Positions 18,780-20,379 of a stretch of 20,379 nucleotides of DNA are shown piece after piece. The translations under genes were made by a program, and so were the position numbers. Source of the DNA: a virus; IMG/VR virus record IMGVR_UViG_3300042691_037408, positions 1 to 20,379 of that record. The stretch is one strand, 5' to 3'. Each line of letters opens with the position of its first letter. Position 1 is the first letter of the stretch. The notes under the pieces are model-generated. The model ran no database searches, was not told the DNA's origin, and saw only the letters and a list, made by a program, of their open reading frames with translations.

Positions 18780-20379
18780 GTGAAAACCATCGGACTCCTC
18801 AATGTCAAAGGGGTGACCGGGTCTTTTGACCTGGCCCCCATCACGGTCGTCACCGGAAGCAACTCTACCGGCAAGACCGCCATCCTCAACGCCGTGACGC
18901 TGGCCCTGATCGGCTACGTCCCGGGTGTTGGGAAGAAGCCCGGCTCCACCTTCAGCCTGTCCTCCGGAGAGCGGATGGCTGTGGTGGCTGACGGGGCCAC
19001 TTTCACCTGGGAGACCAAGCGCAATCAGGTGACCTCGAAGATGCCAGATGGCTGGGAGGCTGCTCCTGAGACCATGCTGGACCTCTCCGGGCTCTTCGCC
19101 CTGACCAAGGAGCAGCGCATGATGGCCATCCTGAAGGCTTGCTCGCTGCCCCCTGAGCTCACGGTGAAGAACCTGGTGAAGAGCATTCAGGCCATCTGCC
19201 CTGCGTACGAGATGCCTGCGATCACCGGGTCCACCCTGGACGACATCGCCTCCCTGACGACCACAGGCAAGGCCTCCCTGACCCGCCTGAAGAAGCTGGC
19301 TGAGGAGTATGAGGGCGCTTCTGCCCGTCATGCAGAGGAGATGACCAAGACCCCCGCGGAGCCTGACAGCCTGCAGGGTGAGATCGAGCGGGTCTCCGAG
19401 GCCATTGGTGCCGCCCGCCAGAAGCAGAAGGTGGCGGAGTCCGGTCTGGATGAGCGCAAGCGCATCATTGCCCGGGCAGAGGCCATCACGGTGCCTTCAC
19501 TGGAGGCGCTGACTGCAGAGGAGGCGGTGATCAAGGCTGAGCTGGCCACCATCCCGGAGTCGGTGGAGGTCAATGAGGCTCCCTTCATCATCAATCGGGA
19601 CGAGGCCATGCGCAACGAGGCGGCCATCTCCGCCACCGGAACCACCCTGAAGGAGCAGATTGCTGCGCTGCAGGGCAAGGTGGAGTGCCCCACCTGCGGT
19701 CATCATGTCGGTCCTCTGGTGATTGACGTGATGAAGGACAAGCTCGACGCCCTGCGCTCTGAGTGGCAGGTGAAGAAGGCTATCCTGGACGAGGCCAACG
19801 CCAAGCTGAAGCAGGCGCGGTTCAACACCCAGGTGCAGATCCAGAAGCGCCGGGACCTTGAGAAGCGCCTCTCCACCATTCAGGCGCAGAAGGCATCCAT
19901 CCCGCAGCTGGAAGACAGCCGCAGGGCCTTGATGGCCACGCTGGACTCCATCCCCATGCCTTCAGACGCGGAGGCCTTTGCCAATGAGTGCGAGGGTTTG
20001 ACGGCTGTGCTCTCTGGGCTGCAGCTGCGTCAGAAGTACCACATCGCCTACCTGAAGCTCACCCAGGCTGCAGAAGCTGCGGTGGAGGCGCGTCTGGAGT
20101 GCGAACGCAAGCAGGACGCCGTGAAGCTGGCTCTGGCTGAGGTGACCCGGTTCCGGGAGAAGCTGCTGGAGAATGTGGCTTCCACCCTGCTGACGAAGGC
20201 CAACCGCATCATCAAGCCGGTGCTTGGCTGGGAGCTGCGCTTCGAGGAGGGAGACTTCACCCTCGGGAGTGCTGTGCTCACCACCCTGTCTGGCTCTGAG
20301 CAGATGGTGGTGTACGCCGGTCTGCAGGTGGCGCTCAACGCAGCCTACTCGCCGCGGATCGTGGTGATGGATGAGCTGG
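18780..20379 (+). CDS. Rad50/SMC/RecF-like ATPase (partial, C-terminal end outside window)
   Basis: GTG 18780; 533 codons are in the window. Walker A is GSNSTGKTAILNAV (residues 26-39). The middle is a long charged coiled coil with a zinc-hook-like CPTCGHH at 303-309. The ABC signature LSGSEQMVVYAGLQVAL begins near 503, and Walker B RIVVMDEL is at the window edge. This order (Walker A, coiled coil, CxxC hook, coiled coil, signature, Walker B) is that of Rad50/SbcC-type proteins. They bind DNA ends and work with an Mre11/SbcD-type nuclease, as phage T4 gp46/gp47 do. With only ~530 residues it is shorter than SbcC, in the size range of phage versions. The nuclease partner, if present, would be outside the window. 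Confidence 0.85.
   Translation, partial: MKTIGLLNVKGVTGSFDLAPITVVTGSNSTGKTAILNAVTLALIGYVPGVGKKPGSTFSLSSGERMAVVADGATFTWETKRNQVTSKMPDGWEAAPETMLDLSGLFALTKEQRMMAILKACSLPPELTVKNLVKSIQAICPAYEMPAITGSTLDDIASLTTTGKASLTRLKKLAEEYEGASARHAEEMTKTPAEPDSLQGEIERVSEAIGAARQKQKVAESGLDERKRIIARAEAITVPSLEALTAEEAVIKAELATIPESVEVNEAPFIINRDEAMRNEAAISATGTTLKEQIAALQGKVECPTCGHHVGPLVIDVMKDKLDALRSEWQVKKAILDEANAKLKQARFNTQVQIQKRRDLEKRLSTIQAQKASIPQLEDSRRALMATLDSIPMPSDAEAFANECEGLTAVLSGLQLRQKYHIAYLKLTQAAEAAVEARLECERKQDAVKLALAEVTRFREKLLENVASTLLTKANRIIKPVLGWELRFEEGDFTLGSAVLTTLSGSEQMVVYAGLQVALNAAYSPRIVVMDEL

Noticed and set aside
18036-19331. A 431-codon frame on the minus strand opposite the SSB-like and Rad50-like genes
   Set aside because: It is an antisense shadow of two well-supported genes; its product is Gly/Asp/His-rich with no motif.

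Overview
The window looks like part of a tailed double-stranded DNA phage (Caudoviricetes) or a prophage of one. It carries a large terminase, a portal-like protein, a probable scaffold, a DnaB-type helicase, a winged-helix replication protein with internal iterons, an SSB-like protein, a Rad50/SMC-like ATPase, and many tiny overlapping genes. The DNA is GC-rich with G/C-biased third codon positions. No integrase, tRNA, rRNA, CRISPR or insertion sequence was seen. The host is not identified. An exported protein resembling bacterial choice-of-anchor proteins and a set of SD-poor promoters hint at a Gram-negative environmental or gut host, perhaps of the PVC/Verrucomicrobiota type, but this is weak inference.

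Layout, left to right. 1-4682 (minus): head morphogenesis operon, read right to left: two small proteins, the portal-like protein, a small protein, and a scaffold-like protein cut by the window edge. 4683-4725: a very short divergent promoter region. 4726-7788 (plus): TerL, then after an internal terminator and a new promoter, two unknown proteins and a Cys-rich protein in heavily overlapping frames. 7580-9536 (minus): a nucleic-acid cassette (SWIM zinc finger, small protein, HNH nuclease, RusA-like resolvase broken across two frames, a small conserved protein). 9509-9580: divergent promoters. 9588-12893 (plus): replication module (small basic protein, one-TM protein, structured non-coding region ending in a terminator, winged-helix initiator with origin-like repeats, small protein, DnaB, small protein, terminator). 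12990-15839 (plus): ten tiny genes almost all linked by 4-nt ATGA/GTGA overlaps. 15849-18006 (minus): DUF5872-like protein, small genes, ParB-like protein, basic protein. 18105-20379 (plus): SSB-like OB-fold protein and Rad50-like ATPase, cut by the right edge.

How it works together. TerL and the portal would package DNA. The initiator, iterons and DnaB form a replication core comparable in layout to lambda O/P-type modules. The SSB-like and Rad50-like proteins, with HNH and RusA-like nucleases, would serve recombination or DNA processing. Several promoters share one geometry (TTGA-type -35, 16-17 nt spacer, TA-rich -10). Some place the start codon 7-8 nt after the -10, implying leaderless mRNAs, and those in the centre carry repeated GTAGC boxes, pointing to a common phage regulator. 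The most interesting items are these GTAGC-box promoters, the iteron block inside the initiator gene, and the approximately 145-nt structured RNA candidate at 9958-10101.
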